The notes: generated by a model from the sequence alone, not told the origin. A DNA stretch of 64,000 nucleotides from Xenopus tropicalis (GCF_000004195.4 NC_030680.2:146090545-146154544); one strand, 5' to 3'; numbered from the stretch's first letter, positions 46,376 through 57,690 are shown. Program-made: numbers and translations.

Positions 46376-47344
46376 GCTTCCAAAGTGCTTTGAGCCTAAT
46401 TGGCAAACAATATCTCATGCATGCTATCTGGTATATCTGCATTCCATAAGCATATTTGAAAGATAAAGATACCATATATTATAGAACACCCTCCCCTCCC
46501 AAGCCTTATCTACAACCTATGGGGCAAAGTGCAGCAGAACAGCAACAACTGGCCCTTTTGTCACCTTGCAGCAAGCGTTGTTCCACCTTCAGAACTTGGG
46601 CACCCCATGGGCACCACATAGCTTGGGTATCATCCAGACATGCAAAGCTAAGGAGCTCCTGGGGACCTGTACTTATTCAACAGCAGATGTTACATACAAC
46701 ATAGCAATGCCATAGGTGCAGTTGCTCTTTTTGCACAATTTAATGCACATTTACTCGCAGTGTTGCTAATTGACCCACACAAAGTGACTGTTCCACCGGC
46801 AACCGTCTCACTGGTTAACTAAGTTGTTGATATGAAGGACACACACTGCAACTCAGCAGTAAGTCATTGCACGATGCCCAGCAGATGAGGTTGCTATGAG
46901 AACCATCATGCAACAATAACCAGTGGCCAAACATCCTTTGTATATCTGGGCATTGATATGAAGTGTTTATCTACAGGAGATGAAGGATTTCAGGAGCAGA
47001 GATAGTAGACGGTGACCTTATGTTACATCCCCGCAGAGTGCGAAGAACGGAGCATGATTTCTCATTTCTCCCTGAATGTGAAAGTAAATGTGGCTATCAA
47101 TACTCCTTCCATTATCATTCTCACTCATACTGGGTCTTCTAATGGTTATAATCAGAGCAAAGATTCTGAGATAGATGCTAATGGTGGAAAAAGTGACTTC
47201 ATAGTGGATAATGTCACACAGATGGATTTTGTGCCCATTGAAGGCCCACTAGACCTTATTATGTGTTTTTGTCCAACAGATGGTGTTATGGACTCTTCTA
47301 CAGTGGCACCACAAATCTATGGAAGAAAAATGATTCCCCTATAC
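46376..47344. other. No gene assigned; open frame 47012-47344 of unknown nature
   Basis: Includes an open frame from 47012 that continues without stop to the hAT insertion at 47345 (111 codons) and on through it to 47476. The composition looks ordinary, but I recognise no domain, and no splice sites or paralogue are evident. Treated as chance. Confidence 0.3.
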
Positions 47345-47542
47345 CAGGGGTGGCCAGACTTGGTCCGGTCACGATTGTCCGGACCGGCGTGGAATGCTGA
47401 AGTGCGGCGTGCGTATATACGTAAGCGACGCAGCATACGTATGCATTCACGGAGCACTTCAGCATCCCCGGCTTGATCGTGGTCAACCAGGAATCCTCGG
47501 GGATCGACTGGTGGACCGCTATCGACGTATTGGCCACCCCTG
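47345..47542. mobile_element. hAT MITE (CAGGGGTGGCCA family) with perfect target duplication
   Basis: Inverted termini CAGGGGTGGCCAGACTTGG and ...TTGGCCACCCCTG agree over 12 bp. The 8-mer ccctatac flanks both sides (47337-47344, 47543-47550). 198 bp; the interior is CpG-rich with the palindromic motif 'cgtatatacg'. Confidence 0.92.
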
Positions 47543-47620
47543 CCCTATACTATATATAATTCTACAGGAATATACGTGGTATAATCACACCAAGACCAAG
47601 ATCCAGGTAAACATCTAGAC

Positions 47621-47793
47621 CAGTGGTTCTCAAACAATTCCTAATGCCGCGACCCTTTAATACAGTTCCTCATGTTGTGGTGACCCCCAACCAAAAAATT
47701 ATTCTTAAAACCTTCGGAAATATGTGTTTTCTGACGGTCTTGGGCGACCCCCTGTGAAAGGGTGGTTCGACCCCCACAGGTTGAGAACCGCTG
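47621..47793 (-). mobile_element. SPIN-type hAT MITE, copy 2, perfect target duplication
   Basis: Starts CAGTGGTTCTCAAACAATTC and ends 'ggttgagaaccgctg'. Flanked by identical 8-mers atctagac (47613-47620, 47794-47801), which fit the hAT target pattern nTnnnnAn. In reverse it matches the 23.9-kb copy ('gcgaccctttaatacagttc', 'catgttgtggtgacccccaa', 'cctgtgaaagg'). Confidence 0.93.
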
Positions 47794-48037
47794 ATCTAGA
47801 CCATGTTGTCTTTCCGACAGGCCCATCATCTTTATGGATCTGTGAATGAGAACTGTAGGGAACAGTTAGGGTATATGCAACCCAAGGTCACTAAAGCTGC
47901 AAGGACCCCCCTAAAGGAGAGACATCATATGACGATCCCCTTGATAAACAATTAAAGATTGAATTTAATCTAGGGTTCTAGGTCTATCCTTGCACCATAC
48001 AAATTCTTCAAGAGGCCCCAATAACCTTTAATAGCAC
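47794..48037. other. Unassigned
   Basis: No feature seen between two hAT MITEs. Confidence 0.3.
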
Positions 48038-48328
48038 TAGGGATGCACCGAATCCCGGTTTTGGTTCGGGCTGAATCCAGGCTTTTTTTTTGAAGGATTC
48101 AGTTTTGGTCGAATCCACGGTCCCCGGCCGAACCAAATCCGAATCCTAATTAGCACACATTAGCATATGCTAATTAGCATTCGGAAAGGGTTAAATGGTC
48201 AGGGGAAAATCATTTCCGCCGCGTGCAGCGCAATTTTTAACTCTTTCCTGATTTGGATTCAGTGGAATCCGTCAGGGTGGGTTCGGGGGTTCGGCCAAAC
48301 CCAAAAAAGTGGGTTCGGTGCATCCCTA
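48038..48328. mobile_element. hAT MITE (TAGGGATGCACC family), perfect target duplication
   Basis: Ends TAGGGATGCACCGAA and TTCGGTGCATCCCTA are perfect 15-bp inverted repeats; the flanks aatagcac (48030-48037, 48329-48336) are identical 8-mers. 291 bp. Inner 'gattcag', 'ccgaacc' and 'gaatcc' motifs repeat in both orientations. A 142-bp copy is at 57.1 kb. Confidence 0.93.
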
Positions 48329-48349
48329 AATAGCACCTCTACATCTATA

Positions 48350-48802
48350 CAAACAAAAAAATTTGCGAATCTTTCAAAAGATTAGCGAAAAATTCGCGAA
48401 AAGGCGAAAATGCAGCGCGTCAAAAAAAATTGCCGCCCACAGCTATTCTTTTTGTCGCCCGCGCCTATTCTTTTGTCGCCCGCGGCTATTCTTTTTGTCG
48501 CCCGCGGCTATTCTTTTTGTCGCCCGCGGCTATTCTTTTTGTCGCCCGCGGCTATTCTTTTTGTCGCCCGCGGCTATTCTTTTTGTCGCCCGCGGCTATT
48601 CTTTTTGTCGCCCGCGGCTATTCTTTTTGTCGCCCGCGGCTATTCTTTTTGTCGCCCGCGGCTATTCTTTTGACGCCCGCGGCTATTCTTGGACGCACAG
48701 AGAATTTTTCCACAGCAAATTTTTTCATCCGTTTCGCGAAACAATCCGCCGATGGTGAAACACGGAAATTCGCCGCGAATCCATTCGCCCATCACTACTA
48801 AC
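48350..48802 (-). mobile_element. MITE-like element with 'cgaatt/cgcgaa' motifs, hosting a 22-bp array
   Basis: The right end 'gcgaatccattcgcccatcactacta' (in part, 48776-48801) and 'gtgaaacacggaaattcgcc' are phrases of an abundant frog element whose terminus reads 'tagtgatgggcgaat' on the minus strand. The left side (48361-48420) has complementary 'ttcgcgaaa' motifs. The left boundary is uncertain. Confidence 0.6.
48441..48690 (+). repeat. About 11 copies of a 22-bp monomer inside the MITE-like element
   Basis: 'gtcgcccgcggctattcttt' plus 'tt' is tandemly repeated, nearly perfect from 48474 to 48670; the outer copies are diverged ('cgcgcctattcttttg', 'gacgcccgcggctattcttg'). Each copy contains CCGCGG with CpG sites. 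Confidence 0.95.
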
Positions 48803-49916
48803 GGGATCTTTTATACAAAACGGACCAGGCAATTTTGATATAAGGTATCTGATATATATAATAATAGACATGAATATTTTATATTATCATCAGACAGATA
48901 TATAATATATATAGTATATAATATATGAGTGTGTCTTTTTTGGATGGTTTATGACTATGTCTCCTTCATCCTCCAGAAATAATGACATCTCTCGTAGGCG
49001 ATAACGTAATTTAATCTGAATAACGCACGGAACATTTTAATAGATGACATTTCACAATTTAATAGGTATGAAAGCAATCCCAGTTCACAGTTCAGTCGCT
49101 GTACATTTTCTCATGAGCAAATAAATTAACTTTCTCGACACGTTTGCCGAGAACGTGCGAGGAATTTTGCATAATTCCTGCGCAAGTGATTGGGGGATAG
49201 TAAAAACGCGGCGCGTGACTGCGCGTCGGAGGGTTTGCAGTTCTCCAAATGCACAAGAGCATATTAACGATTTCACTTACCCACCATTAATACAGGGGTA
49301 GATGTGCAATATTTGCCCCAGCCCTATGACATCAAGGCCAAAACTATCTGCTGAATGGTTGCTATAGGTTACAGGACCAGCGAAACGTATGAATAGTTAT
49401 GCACAGCCTAAAGAGAATTTATTGGAAGACAATAAACAACCAATAAAATACCCCACTACTCAATAGGGAACCAAAGGGGTCAAGGAAACACATGTATAAA
49501 ATGAACTGTTTGCCAAATGCCCATAAAGCAGTTCAGTTGACTCTACTGTTTGAATAAGAGATCCCATTGGTCTATTTTTTTTTCAAACTCAAGTCCATGT
49601 TTTATAGAAAGGGCTTGGCCCGAGTGTGAGCGTGGGAAAATAAACTGATTTTTGATAAGAAAATTGCATAAAGGGGAAAAAAAAAGATGAAGAAGAGTGA
49701 TCTGACATGGAACAGAACTGCTCAACATCTGCTCTAATGAGAAGCATTAGTATAATATGTTATTTGGCACAGAGGGATATAACCCTTCTTGGAACGGTGT
49801 CAAACGAGACAGAAAGATGCCGGTGCGCTTATGTACAGCTAATGGCAAACACAGCCCGCAAAATAACGTAACAACTAGGGGTAAATAGAGATTGCTGGTC
49901 TTAAAGGGACACTTGC
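48803..49916. other. No gene seen; TA-rich tract and a possible conserved stretch
   Basis: 48843-48926 is TA-rich simple sequence. 48980-49280 is single-copy-looking and carries CpG and TTAAT cores. 49902-49913 'cttaaagggaca' may be a T2-type MITE end just before the next array. Confidence 0.35.
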
Positions 49917-51300
49917 TATGTGTTCTGGGGTATTATACATGGAATTGGCCCTGTATTTATCCTGCTGTGGGTTCTGGGGTATTATACATGGAATTGGCGC
50001 TGTATTTATCCTGCTGTGGGTTCTGGGGTATTATACATGGAATTGGCACTGTATTTATCCTGCTGTGGGTTCTGGGGTATTATACATGGAATTGGCACTG
50101 TATTTATCCTGCTGTGGGTTCTGGGGTATTATACATGGAATTGGCACTGTATTTATCTGCTGTGGGTTCTGGGGTATTATACATGGAATTGGCACTGTAT
50201 TTATCCTGCTGTGGGTTCTGGGGTATTATACATGGAATTGGCACTGTATTTATCCTGCTGTGGGTTCTGGGGTATTATACATGGAATTGGCACTGTATTT
50301 ATCCTGCTGTGGGTTCTGGGATATTATACATGGAATTGGCACTGTATTTATCCTGCTGTGTGTTCTGGGGTATTATACATTGAATTGGCACTGTATTTAT
50401 CCTGCTGTGGGTTCTGGGGTATTATACATGGAATTGGCACTGTATTTATCTGCTGTGGGTTCTGGGGTATTATACATGGAATTGGCACTGTATTTCCCGT
50501 GTGGTTGGGTATTATACATGGAATTGGCACTGTATTTATCCTGCTGTGGGTTCTGGGGTATTATACATGGAATTGCACTGTATTTATCCTGCTGTGGGTT
50601 CTGGGGTATTATACATGGAATTGGCACTGTATTTATCCTGCTGTGGGTTCTGGGGTATTATACATGGAATTGGCACTGTATTTATCCTGCTGTGGGTTCT
50701 GGGGTATTATACATGGAATTGGCACTGTATTTATCCTGCTGTGGGTTCTGGGTATTATACATGGAATTGGCACTGTATTTATCTGCTGTGGGTTCTGGGG
50801 TATTATACATGGAATTGGCACTGTATTTATCCTGCTGTGGGTTCTGGGGTATTATACATGGAATTGGCACTGTATTTATCCTGCTGTGTGTTCTGGGGTA
50901 TTATACATGGAATTGGCACTGTATTTATCCTGCTGTGGGTTCTGGGGTATTATACATGGAATTGGCACTGTATTTATCCTGTTGTGGGTTCTGGGGTATT
51001 ATACATGAAATTGGCACTGTATTTATCCTGCTGTGTGTTCTGGTGTATTATACATGGAATTGGCACTGTATTTATCTGCTGTGGGTTCTGGGGTATTATA
51101 CATGGAATTGGCACTGTATTTATCTGCTGTGGGTTCTGGGGTATTATACATGGAATTGGCACTGTATTTATCTGCTGTGGGTTCTGGGGTATTATACATG
51201 GAATTGGCACTGTATTTATCCTGTTGTGGGTTCTGGGGTATTATACATGAAATTGGCACTGTATTTATCCTGCTGTGTGTTCTGGTGTATTACACATCAT
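49917..51300 (+). repeat. About 28 copies of a 49-bp monomer
   Basis: 'ggggtattatacatggaatt', 'ggcactgtatttatcctgct' and 'gtgggttct' repeat every 48-49 bp. Several copies lack one C ('ttatctgctg') and one is shortened ('tatttcccgtgtggttgg', 50490). The plus-strand monomer has no stop codon in any frame, so a 465-codon open frame and two others run through the array. The repeating 49-residue peptide is an artefact. Confidence 0.96.
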
Positions 51301-52045
51301 TTTTTAAGTCTATAGGGTAAAGGAAAGGAGGTTTCACAGTCAGCATGGGAAAGTTTATTTAATGCAGGTCAGGTTCTGCAATAAAAGACTAACGAGTGAC
51401 TCACTGGTGGGGCCCAACAATGGGTTTGGTGCCTCTCCTGAAAAAGAAGATGACGTAGAATTGTTTCATAAAACATAATTGGTGGCAGTTAATACTTCAA
51501 GCGACCATATTGTATATATAGCATATATTCATACACAGCTCAGTCGACATGTCTCAAAGTGACCTGTTTTAATGAAACTATAAATAATCATTTTCCCAAT
51601 GTCACACACAGACCCCGGCACACACCTATCCATTACATACCAATGCTTTGTTTCAATTAACAGGGTTTCAAAAAAAAAAAAAAAAAAATTCTTTCCACTG
51701 ACTTTGCCGCATCTCGTTCGGAGCCGGAATGGTTCTGCCTCCGTGTAAAACAATCCCTATCTGGTGCGCGGGATGAAAATTAATATTCATGAGAAAATGG
51801 AAAGTAGGCCTCTGGGTAAAGTTGTTTGCCCATGTGTAAAATTCTCATTTTGTCAAGACTTAATTTTTAAGCTCTCAGACGCATGTGATTAAAAATTATT
51901 AGAATTTTAAAAAGTGCAAAAGGTTCGACGCGACGCTGGGAAGGAGAGGGGAGCGGGTTTCGCTTCTTTAAAAAGGGACGGCGAACGCAGCCATTTCGGT
52001 GGAGTGAAGAGGAGATACGGAAATAATTGGATTATGGCCTTATAC
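51301..52045. other. No gene seen
   Basis: A run at about 51669-51687; 51760-51960 is AT-rich, single-copy-looking. No gene is supported. Confidence 0.3.
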
Positions 52046-52349
52046 CAGGGACCCCCAATCTTTCTTACACGTGAGCGACAGTCAAATATAAAAAGACTTG
52101 GGAGCAACACAAGCACCATAAAAGTTCATGGAGGAGCCAAATAAGGGCTGTGATTGGCTATTAGGGGCCTCTATGCACCCTATCAGCTTACAGGGGGCTT
52201 TATTTGGTAGGAAATCTTGTTTATTCAACCAAAACTTGCCCCCAAGACAGGAATTGAAAAATAACTCCCTGGTTTGGGGGCACTGAGAGCAACACCCAAG
52301 GGGTTGGGGAGCAACATGTTACCCCTGAGACACTGGTTGGGGATCACTG
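52046..52349 (-). mobile_element. hAT MITE (CAGTGATCCCCAACC family), copy 2
   Basis: Starts 'cagggacccccaatctttct' and ends 'ctggttggggatcactg'. Flanks ccttatac and tcttatac agree 7/8 (52038-52045, 52350-52357). Full length, colinear with 55.5, 62.1 and 63.5 kb copies. Confidence 0.9.
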
Positions 52350-52459
52350 TCTTATACCATTATAGAGAATATGTACATAAAGCCATGGAATATTTTCCCC
52401 CCAAAGTCTGAAGCCTACCATGAGTTTTGGGTGGGGATAATCATGAATTGTCCCCAGAA

Positions 52460-52563
52460 CTCTATCATGGTTTCTAAGAGACAATCTCAAATTGCGTACC
52501 CAAAAAGGCATACACCTTTTTGGGTACGCAATTTGAGATTGTCTCTCGGAAATCATGGTAGAG
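52460..52563. repeat. Long hairpin: perfect 32-bp stem, 6-nt loop, imperfect extension
   Basis: The left arm 52477-52508 ('agagacaatctcaaattgcg' then 'tacccaaaaagg') and right arm 52515-52546 are perfectly complementary around the loop 'cataca'. Pairing continues outward for about 17 more bases with a few mismatches ('ctctatcatggtttcta' against 'ggaaatcatggtagag'). It sits at the left edge of the 52.5-53.7 kb array, whose monomer shares the right arm. Confidence 0.93.
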
Positions 52564-53687
52564 CTCAGCCTTCAATAGGAAAACCAGATGGCCTTGGTTG
52601 GCATTGTTCATCACTCTGGTACATGGAACTCACCATTCCCTACCAATGCCTCACCATCAACAGAGGTGTCTAGGCCTTTTTACATTTAACTGAACAGAAC
52701 ATGGCTGTCTACAGAGGTGGGTGGTTTGACCACCGCCGCAATCTGAGATGGTCTCTTGGAAGTCATGGTAGAGCTCAGCCTTCAATAGGAAAATGTATGG
52801 ATTGTAATCATCTCCTAAAATAGCCACATCCAACTTATGAGATGGCCTTGGTTGGCATTGGGAATCACTCCAATACATGGAATTCATCTTTCCCTAGCAA
52901 TGCCTGTCCATCAACAGAGGTTTGTAGGCATTTCACATTTAACTGAACAGAACATGGCTGTCTATAGAGGTGGTTTGACCACCGTCGCAATCTGAGATTG
53001 TCTCTTGGAAGTCATGGTAGAGCTCAGTCTTTAATAGGAATAGTTGGCACTGGGCATCACTTTGGTACATGGAATTCATCATTCCCTTAGCAATGCCTGT
53101 CCATCAACAGAGATGTGTAGGCCTTTTTACATTTAACTGAACAGAACATGGCTGCCTACAGAGGTGGGTGGTTTGACCATTGTCGCAATCTCTTGGAAAT
53201 CATGGTAGAGCTCAGCCTTCAATAGGAAAACCAGATGGCCTTGGTTGGCGTTGGGCATCTCTCTGGTACATGGAATTCACCATTCCCTACCAATGCCTGT
53301 CCACCAATAGAGGTTTGTAGGCATTCCACATTAAACTGAAGAGAACATGGCTGTCTACAGAGGTGGGTGGTTTGACCACTGTCGCAGTCTTATGGAAGTC
53401 ATGGTAGAGCTCAAGTTTTGAATAGAATGGTTGTCATCGGGCATCACTCAGATACATTAAATTCACCATTCCCTAGCAATGCCTGACCATCAACAAAGGT
53501 GTCTAGGCTTTTTTACATTTAACTGAACAGAACATGGCTGCCTACAGAGGTGGGAGGTTTGACCACTGTCACAATCTCTTGGAAGTCATGGTAGAGCTCA
53601 GTTTAGAATAGAATGGTTGGCATTGGGCATCACTCAGGTACATGGAATTCACCATTCCCTAGTAATGCCTGTCCACCAATAGAGGTG
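52554..53687 (+). repeat. About six copies of a 187-249 bp monomer
   Basis: 'catggtagagctcag' recurs at 52554, 52764, 53013, 53201, 53400 and 53587. Other shared blocks are 'catggaattcaccattcc', 'aatgcctgtccatcaacag', 'catttaactgaacagaacat' and 'gaggtgggtggtttgacca'. Copies are diverged, with indels, which suggests an older array than A-F. Confidence 0.9.
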
Positions 53688-53690
53688 TGA

Positions 53691-54553
53691 TAAGACACCA
53701 GAGAAAAACAAAACCATGCATGGTGCAGAAGAGAGGTAGGGGAAGACCAATGAAGATTGAAAAAGGTCTTATCAGACATGACCTTGACACATTGTCATCA
53801 AAAAGCCACCCAGAAATCCAGCCGCTACCCGTGACCGTAATAAAAACCAATTTTGAAGGTGTAATATTTTATAAACAATATCAGAAACAACTTGGACCGC
53901 TCCATTACCTTGAGGGATTCTGTTAAATTCTAGACAACCAAGGCGATTCCATTCTACTGTAAGCAACCAGCCGCTAATTTGCAGCTCACTTACAGAACAC
54001 AAACACTGAATTCACCTAATAACATATGTATCCCGAGCACGGCGCGCCTCCCCTGTAATTACCCATGTAACTCGATATCCAGAAGTAATTCAAATCAGGA
54101 ATAAAACAGTTTGTACAAACAGAGAGTTCAGGTGACTCTCTTTTCCCATTTGACTTGATACAGGATCTTCCTCGGCTTCACTTTAACCCCCTTTTTTCCA
54201 CCGGAGCTTTAGAAAAACGAGTACTAGAATTGATAATGGACTTCTTACCAAGTAGGAGGTGCCCAACATATCTACAAGGTTCTTGTTTAATTGACTGAGA
54301 ATTCTCATATGGCACAGATTCATGGGTAAGTGGGGGATTGTTAAACCCTGCTATAAACATGCAAAGAGAATTATTTTGGGCCTTGGGACAATGTTTAGTC
54401 AGCACATATGGACACTTTCCAACTATGTCCATATAGTTGGCCAGATATTCTCTATACTGCATGTTTGAGGGCCACATTATAACCCAAACATTCTCTTGCA
54501 AAGCCACATGCAGTTGGACAGTCCTGGTTGACTCCCCTCCTGCTTTGCTCCTG
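53691..54553. other. No gene seen
   Basis: A short frame at 53687-53926 contains KRGRGRP, but no conserved context. Otherwise unassigned. Confidence 0.3.
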
Positions 54554-55427
54554 CAATGTATTACCAATTTTAGTAGAGAACATAAAGAAGTAAAGGAAGT
54601 AGAGTCCAGAGCAGGTCTCTTCTAGAAGACCCACATCTGACCTGGACCTATTCACTCATGATCAGATCCAGACCCACACACCTGCATTTTACCTCAAGTG
54701 TCTGTCTACCAATACATGCCCAATCAGGAATTTTCTTGTAGCTGACTCACTCCCAACCAGAAGTCTCTAAAAACTGGAAGTGGCATCAGTAGTAGGTGTG
54801 GGTAGAACAGGAGGAGCCACACCTGGTGTCACTACTTGGTTAGAAAACTGTAAGTGGTATCACTAACAGGCCGGATCAACATGGAGCACAATCTTTTATT
54901 TACTTACTTATATATTTAACAATGCATATTATCTGCCCATAGCATACCAGACTCCCTCTGCTGGACACCCATGGACAACTTGCATGGTTAGGACTACCCT
55001 CTTAGCAATGTATTACCCATTTTAGTAGAGAACATAAAGAAGTAAAGGATAGAGTCCGGAGCAAGTCTCTTTTAGAAGACCCACATCTGACCTGGACCTA
55101 TTCACTCACGATCAGATCCAGACCCACACAGCTGCATTTTACCTGAAGTGTCCATCTACCAATCCTATCTACTGTCCAATCAGGAATTTTCTGGTAGCTG
55201 ACCCACTCCCAACCAGAAGTCTCTACCATCAGTAGTAGGTGTAGGAAGGAGGAACCACATCTGATGTAACTACTTGGTTAGAAAACCGTAAGTGGTATCA
55301 CTAACAGGCTGGGTCAACAAGGAGCACAATCCTTAATTTATTTATATATTTAACAATACTTTATATCTGCCCACAGCATACCAGACTCCCTCTGCTGGAC
55401 ACCCGTGGACCACTTGCATGGTTAGGA
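54554..55427 (+). repeat. Two-copy tandem duplication, 452 and about 422 bp
   Basis: Copies 54554-55005 and 55006-55427 both begin 'caatgtattacc' and share 'gacctggacctattcactca', 'atcactaacaggc' and 'ctccctctgctggacaccc'. They differ by substitutions and several short deletions in the second copy, so the duplication is not recent. Confidence 0.92.
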
Positions 55428-55517
55428 CATTAGGGTTTTTCTTCAAAAATCCTAAAAGCTCAGTGGGTTTTTTTGCAGGAACCCAACTCGATACAGTACT
55501 CTAGTCATAAGTATAGG

Positions 55518-55826
55518 CAGGGATCCCCCAACCAGTGGCTCGGGGGCAACATTTAGCTCCCCAACCCCTTGGATGTTGCTCTCAGTGCCCCCAAACCAGG
55601 GAGTTATTTTTGAATTCCTGACTTGGGGGCAAGTTTTGGTTGAATAAAAACAAGATTTCCTACCAAATAAAGCCCCCTGTAAGCTGATAGGGTGCATAGA
55701 GGCTCCCTAATAGCCAATCACAGCCCTTATTTGGCTCCTCCATGAACTTTTATGGTGCTTGTGTTGCTCCCCAAGTCTTTTTACATTTGACTGTGGCTCA
55801 CGAGTAAGAAAGGTTGGGGACCCCTG
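55518..55826 (+). mobile_element. hAT MITE (CAGTGATCCCCAACC family), copy 3
   Basis: Starts 'cagggatcccccaaccagtg', ends 'ggttggggacccctg'. The flanks gtatagg and gtataagg differ by one base indel. Full length. Confidence 0.88.
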
Positions 55827-57112
55827 GTATAAGGTAATGCCTACTCAACACAATACATATAGTAACAATAACTTACTATATTACAGTGTTCTTGGTGACA
55901 ATGCTTAGGAGGCCATATGTATACATAGGAATAGCATTGTGGCCACAGCATACCCACAACATAGCATACAATTGATCAAAAGCTGATTTCACACAAGTGC
56001 ACGGAGCCAAACACGCATTTTGAGCATTTCCCAACGAGGCTCTGTTCCTTGATTATAACGTTTAATGAACACGACGGTTTCTAGAAGGCCCTGGCAAACC
56101 GTAATTGAACAAGGGATTATGAGCACGCGGGTTGAAGTAATGGTTACCATATGGGATGCTGGATTATGTTTTATGTATGTACAGTCAATTAAAAGCATAT
56201 GGAACCTGTTGGACTCATTTATCAGCTCTTCAATTTTGAGAATGAAAGGAGCAAAAACACACAGCCTCATTTCTTTATAACAAGGATAAGAACAATAATC
56301 CCACATCCCATTATCTAAAGATCTCATTTACTTGCTGAAGAAACCAGTGACGAATCAACTAGTTACTGATTGGTTGCTATGGGTTAATGCTCAGGCACAA
56401 TTGGCCCCCGTGTCGCTATATGAACCTTATAGGAGCTGCATGTTGGTAAAGGCCACACTAAGAATCAGACGTTTTGAAACTGAGGAAACGTTACAGTGAT
56501 GATTACACAACTGTTTTCCTGTCTGTTGACTTTCAGTAGTAATTGAATGGTCTTCCATCATAATAGCCGTAAATACATTCAACATTCCTGGAAACATCGG
56601 AGGCTCAGGAGGAGCTTGGCACGAGATGACCGTTGTCTGGATATGGGCCGTTATGGCGAGGCGGGGTTTCCCGCTCAGTTAGAAAACACTATGGCGAGAC
56701 AAAAGAACTTTATTCCAGTTTTAGGAACGGTGCTAAGAACAGATATTAAAAGGAGGTACTATGACTAGAGAAGTGAGAAAATGGTCAACAATGGAGGCCC
56801 TATCTCAAGTAGCTAGTTACTGCATGAACTGGAGTATGGGACATGTATGAGTTGTGCCGGTAAGCAAACCCCTCCATTGTGACAGCCACAATTAGAAGAC
56901 TAGTGCTGGTAAAGCTGACCCGATGGGCCACTGCAATGTTTTCATCTTCTTGAAGACCTTAAGGCAGCCTCCAAGTTACCTCTTGCATGGATACATACAT
57001 ATACCATCTACAGCACGGATAAATAGGATGGTGGTCCATGAAATAGTCAATAAAAAAATCTCCTACTTATCTGGGGTGCTGGCATAGTTGTATAGAAAAT
57101 AAATGTCCTGCA
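55827..57112. other. No gene seen; repeat phrase at about 56360-56410
   Basis: 'tgattggttgctatgggtta' and 'ggcccccgtgtcgctata' (56366-56420) are a frog repeat fragment related to 12.4 kb. The rest is unassigned. Confidence 0.35.
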
Positions 57113-57120
57113 CTTTTAAG

Positions 57121-57262
57121 TAGGGATGCACCAAACCCATTTTTTGGGGGTTCGGCCAACCCCCCCCCCCACCAAATGGATTCGGGTGAAACCGAATCTA
57201 TCCAAAAAAGGCTGGATTAGGCCCGAAAACCTGAACCCAATCAGGGATTCGGTGCATCCCTA
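57121..57262. mobile_element. hAT MITE (TAGGGATGCACC family), short copy
   Basis: Ends TAGGGATGCACCAAA and ATTCGGTGCATCCCTA; flanks cttttaag are identical (57113-57120, 57263-57270) and fit nTnnnnAn. At 142 bp it is half the size of the 48.0-kb copy and contains a C run (57161-57171). Confidence 0.93.
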
Positions 57263-57467
57263 CTTTTAAGGCTTGCATACACACCTAACCAATCACATAC
57301 TTGTATAAATGCCCCAACAGAAAAAATAAACATCTAACCAGAGTATTAAGGTGGCAGATATGTTTGGGAACGGATCTATTCCCTACGGTCTTAAACAAGT
57401 CCAATATATTATATTATATTATATAATAAATGATCATTAAATGGTCAAAATCTAGAATATGCCATTC

Positions 57468-57690
57468 AGTTTTGGGCTCCAGTGCTCAAACAGGGACTGG
57501 TCCCGATTGCCATCTTGGAGTCAGGAAGGAATTTTTTCCCCTCTGGGGCAAGTTAGAGAGGCTTCAGATGGGGTTTTTTGCCTTCCTCTGGATCAACTGG
57601 CAGTTAGGCAGGTTATATATAGGCATTATGGTTGAACTTGATGGACGTATGTCTTTTTTCAGCCTAACTTACTATGTTACTATGTAAAAA
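57468..57690 (+). mobile_element. L2/CR1-type LINE 3' end
   Basis: 'gattgccatcttggagtcag', 'gaaggaattttttcccctct', 'ttgccttcctctggatcaac' and the terminal 'ctatgttactatgt' are the conserved 3' region of frog L2/CR1-type LINEs. 5' truncated; the tail ends in an 8-bp-type repeat. Confidence 0.8.

Noticed and set aside
47012..47476. 154-codon open frame of ordinary composition
   Set aside because: Its last 44 codons lie in a hAT MITE; no domain, splice signals or paralogue could be recognised.
49892..51320. Open frames of up to 465 codons with a repeating peptide
   Set aside because: Produced by a stop-free 49-bp minisatellite; the same peptide appears in all three frames.
52477..52546. microRNA precursor
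   Set aside because: A perfect 32-bp stem with 6-nt loop lacks the mismatches usual in animal pre-miRNAs, and it is derived from a tandem repeat.
53687..53926. Frame with KRGRGRP, an AT-hook-like or LINE-like motif
   Set aside because: Only one short motif, 79 codons, at the end of a diverged array; insufficient.
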